Part shown: positions 16,576-17,902 of the stretch, piece by piece
Layout: every line of letters starts with the position of its first letter
Numbering within the stretch: position 1 is the stretch's first letter
DNA from: Dehalococcoidales bacterium
GTDB taxonomy: Bacteria; Chloroflexota; Dehalococcoidia; Dehalococcoidales; UBA5760
DNA: 17,902 nt
Assembly: GCA_018399795.1 (NCBI GenBank)
Contig: JAGYOC010000074.1
Span: 1-17,902, forward strand
Direction of reading: 5' to 3'
Notes under the pieces: model-generated
The model's input: only the letters and a program-made list of their open reading frames with translations
The model's database searches: none
What the model was told of the DNA's origin: nothing
Position numbers and translations under genes: made by a program

Positions 16576-17809
16576 TGACCTCACCCAGTAACTCTATGAC
16601 CTCACCAGCACTCTCAATCTCGTAATCCCTTTTCTCAACCCTGTCCCGTAAAATATATAATGGGGAACTGCTCCGAACTTCAAGCAACCACCTGATATGG
16701 GTCAAATCCTGATTTTCAAGCATCAATTCCGCAGTATATCCTCCGCTACGCAGGCGATCACTGATATCGAACCCAGCCGATATTGAATCCAGCCCGGTTT
16801 TAACCAGAATCCGTTTTTGCATGGCTTCATTCCAACCGGGATTTTCTACCATTTCCATCAGGCAGTCAAAGTAGAGGGCAAAGCCCGAAGCCGGAGTATC
16901 GCCACCACCCATCATGGGAATAAGATCATCATATCTCCCGCCACCACCCACCTTGACATTACCTTTATATAGCTGGAAAACCATGCCAGTATAGTATTCA
17001 AAACCCCTTCCCGAGGTGAGATCAATTGTGTACTCTCTGCCCAGGGCATCGAGAAGTTCAACAGTAGCCATGAAATCATCTACAAGGGGTAGCAATGAAG
17101 GTGCCGCATCGCTGAACAGCGCCCTCAAATTTCTTAGAAATCCGGGCGCCTTGCCCTCCAGACCAAGTACCGATAAGATGGTACGGTTTATTTCGGAACC
17201 GCCTGAATCTATTCTGCTCAGGGCTTCTTTATCCCCATCCAGAAACCGGTCGAATACCTCCACCCGTTCCTTTTCGCTCAATCCCAGAGCAGAAAGCATA
17301 CCTTTCAAAAGGCCAGCATGGGATAGTTTGAGTTCCACATTATTAATCCCCATCCCCCCCAGGGCATCCAGCGACATAGCGATCAACTCTACATCGGCAA
17401 GATTGGAGCCAGCACCTACCAGCTCCACACCACCCTGCCACCTCTCCCTTGATTCCTGCCCCGTTTCCTCGAACCTGAAGATATTGCTGGTATAAAAGAG
17501 CCTGGCTGGCTTCCTGTCTCCCATGCTATCGATATACATTCTGGCCACAGGGATAGTGCCATCGGGTCTCAACACCAGCCTCTGTCCGCTCCACCCATCC
17601 CAGTCCAGGAAGGAATAGACCCTGCCCAGCATGTCAGGCGTTAATGTACCCACCGAAGTAAAAAGATGCAGATACTCAAGAACCGGTGTCTTTACTTCCT
17701 CGTAGCCCCATTTCAAACAACACTTCCGGAAGGCTTTCTCAACAAAACGAAAATAAAGCATCCGCTCCGGAGTTAAATCACGGCTACCCTTGCACCTCTG
17801 TACCCTCAT
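16550..17809 (-). CDS. hisZ: ATP phosphoribosyltransferase regulatory subunit
   Basis: HisZ is a paralogue of histidyl-tRNA synthetase that lacks aminoacylation and forms the regulatory part of the HisZ-HisG complex, giving histidine feedback. From ATG 17809 the protein has 419 residues. It shows class II synthetase-like motifs: a CKGSRDLTPE opening, LRPDGTIPVARMY (80-92), GRGFEYYTGMVFQL (267-280) and GGGGRYDDL (288-296). The YYTG form, in place of the YYTR/YYNR of true HisRS, and the overlap with hisG favour HisZ. A C-terminal segment (about 330-410) resembles a divergent anticodon-binding domain. AAGGGGAG lies just before ATG 17809; a TTG at 17824 is in frame but overlaps that site. The 3' end overlaps hisG by about 26 nt, which implies translational coupling. 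Confidence 0.9.
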   Translation of the reverse strand: MRVQRCKGSRDLTPERMLYFRFVEKAFRKCCLKWGYEEVKTPVLEYLHLFTSVGTLTPDMLGRVYSFLDWDGWSGQRLVLRPDGTIPVARMYIDSMGDRKPARLFYTSNIFRFEETGQESRERWQGGVELVGAGSNLADVELIAMSLDALGGMGINNVELKLSHAGLLKGMLSALGLSEKERVEVFDRFLDGDKEALSRIDSGGSEINRTILSVLGLEGKAPGFLRNLRALFSDAAPSLLPLVDDFMATVELLDALGREYTIDLTSGRGFEYYTGMVFQLYKGNVKVGGGGRYDDLIPMMGGGDTPASGFALYFDCLMEMVENPGWNEAMQKRILVKTGLDSISAGFDISDRLRSGGYTAELMLENQDLTHIRWLLEVRSSSPLYILRDRVEKRDYEIESAGEVIELLGEVNADKDSPS

Positions 17810-17836
17810 AGCTCCCCTTACCAAGACAATATGTAG

Positions 17837-17866
17837 ATTCTATACCAAATATATCCACCGGTTCAA
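17837..17866 (-). promoter_or_regulatory. Candidate promoter for hisZGD
   Basis: On the minus strand TTGAAC (complement of 17861-17866) is followed after 18 nt by TAGAAT (complement of 17837-17842), or after 16 nt by the overlapping TATAGA. Transcription would start near 17830, about 20 nt before the hisZ ATG. This leaves no space for a leader peptide or T-box, so control is more likely at the enzyme (HisZ feedback) or by a repressor. Confidence 0.45.
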
Positions 17867-17902
17867 ACCTAAAGACAGTTTTATCCATATGTTTACATTG
17901 CT

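Noticed and set aside
15148..16584. HisG doubling as an assembly or frameshift artefact
   Set aside because: The two halves are strongly diverged at the residue level and joined in a clean frame by a linker, unlike a duplicated read error.
16550..17809. Histidyl-tRNA synthetase rather than HisZ
   Set aside because: The overlap with hisG, the YYTG motif and the short-form HisG domains all favour the regulatory paralogue.

Overview
This window is a compact bacterial chromosome segment packed with core biosynthetic genes: branched-chain amino acid, purine/GMP and histidine synthesis. There are no rRNA genes, CRISPR arrays or recognisable transposases, and I found no tRNA gene by eye. Several features suggest an anaerobe: an IlvD resembling the labile 4Fe-4S (E. 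coli-like) type and a tungsten-type aldehyde:ferredoxin oxidoreductase. The gene mix and protein style fit a Dehalococcoidia-like Chloroflexota, but that placement is an inference made without database searches.

Left block (minus strand, 1-2950): tsaC (threonylcarbamoyl-AMP synthase) and rpiB form a tight pair. A hairpin terminator follows, then ilvD and the first codons of ilvB, which is cut by the window edge. A 400-base divergent intergenic region (2951-3350) separates this block from the next.

Middle block (plus strand, 3372-9702): guaA, a small membrane-anchored protein of unknown function, purD, purE, purB and purC. The purE/purB and purB/purC junctions overlap by ATGA, which suggests translational coupling. 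purD appears to start at a rare CTG codon. guaA carries an extra N-terminal segment of about 50 residues.

Right block (minus strand, 9769-17824): histidine genes in the order hisZ, hisG, hisD, then an aldehyde ferredoxin oxidoreductase (AOR) gene, then hisC and hisB. The AOR gene has its own candidate promoter and a hairpin terminator on each side, so it splits the his operon into two transcription units.

The most unusual item is hisG. It encodes two HisG catalytic domains in tandem. The first keeps the N-terminal KGR motif but has lost the PRPP-loop TGxTL signature; the second keeps TGRTL but has lost KGR. This complementary decay suggests a fused pseudo-dimer with one composite or asymmetric active site, working with HisZ. 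A second recurring pattern is a good sigma70-like promoter placed upstream of an intrinsic-terminator hairpin in the leaders of both ilvD and AOR, which could mean attenuation.
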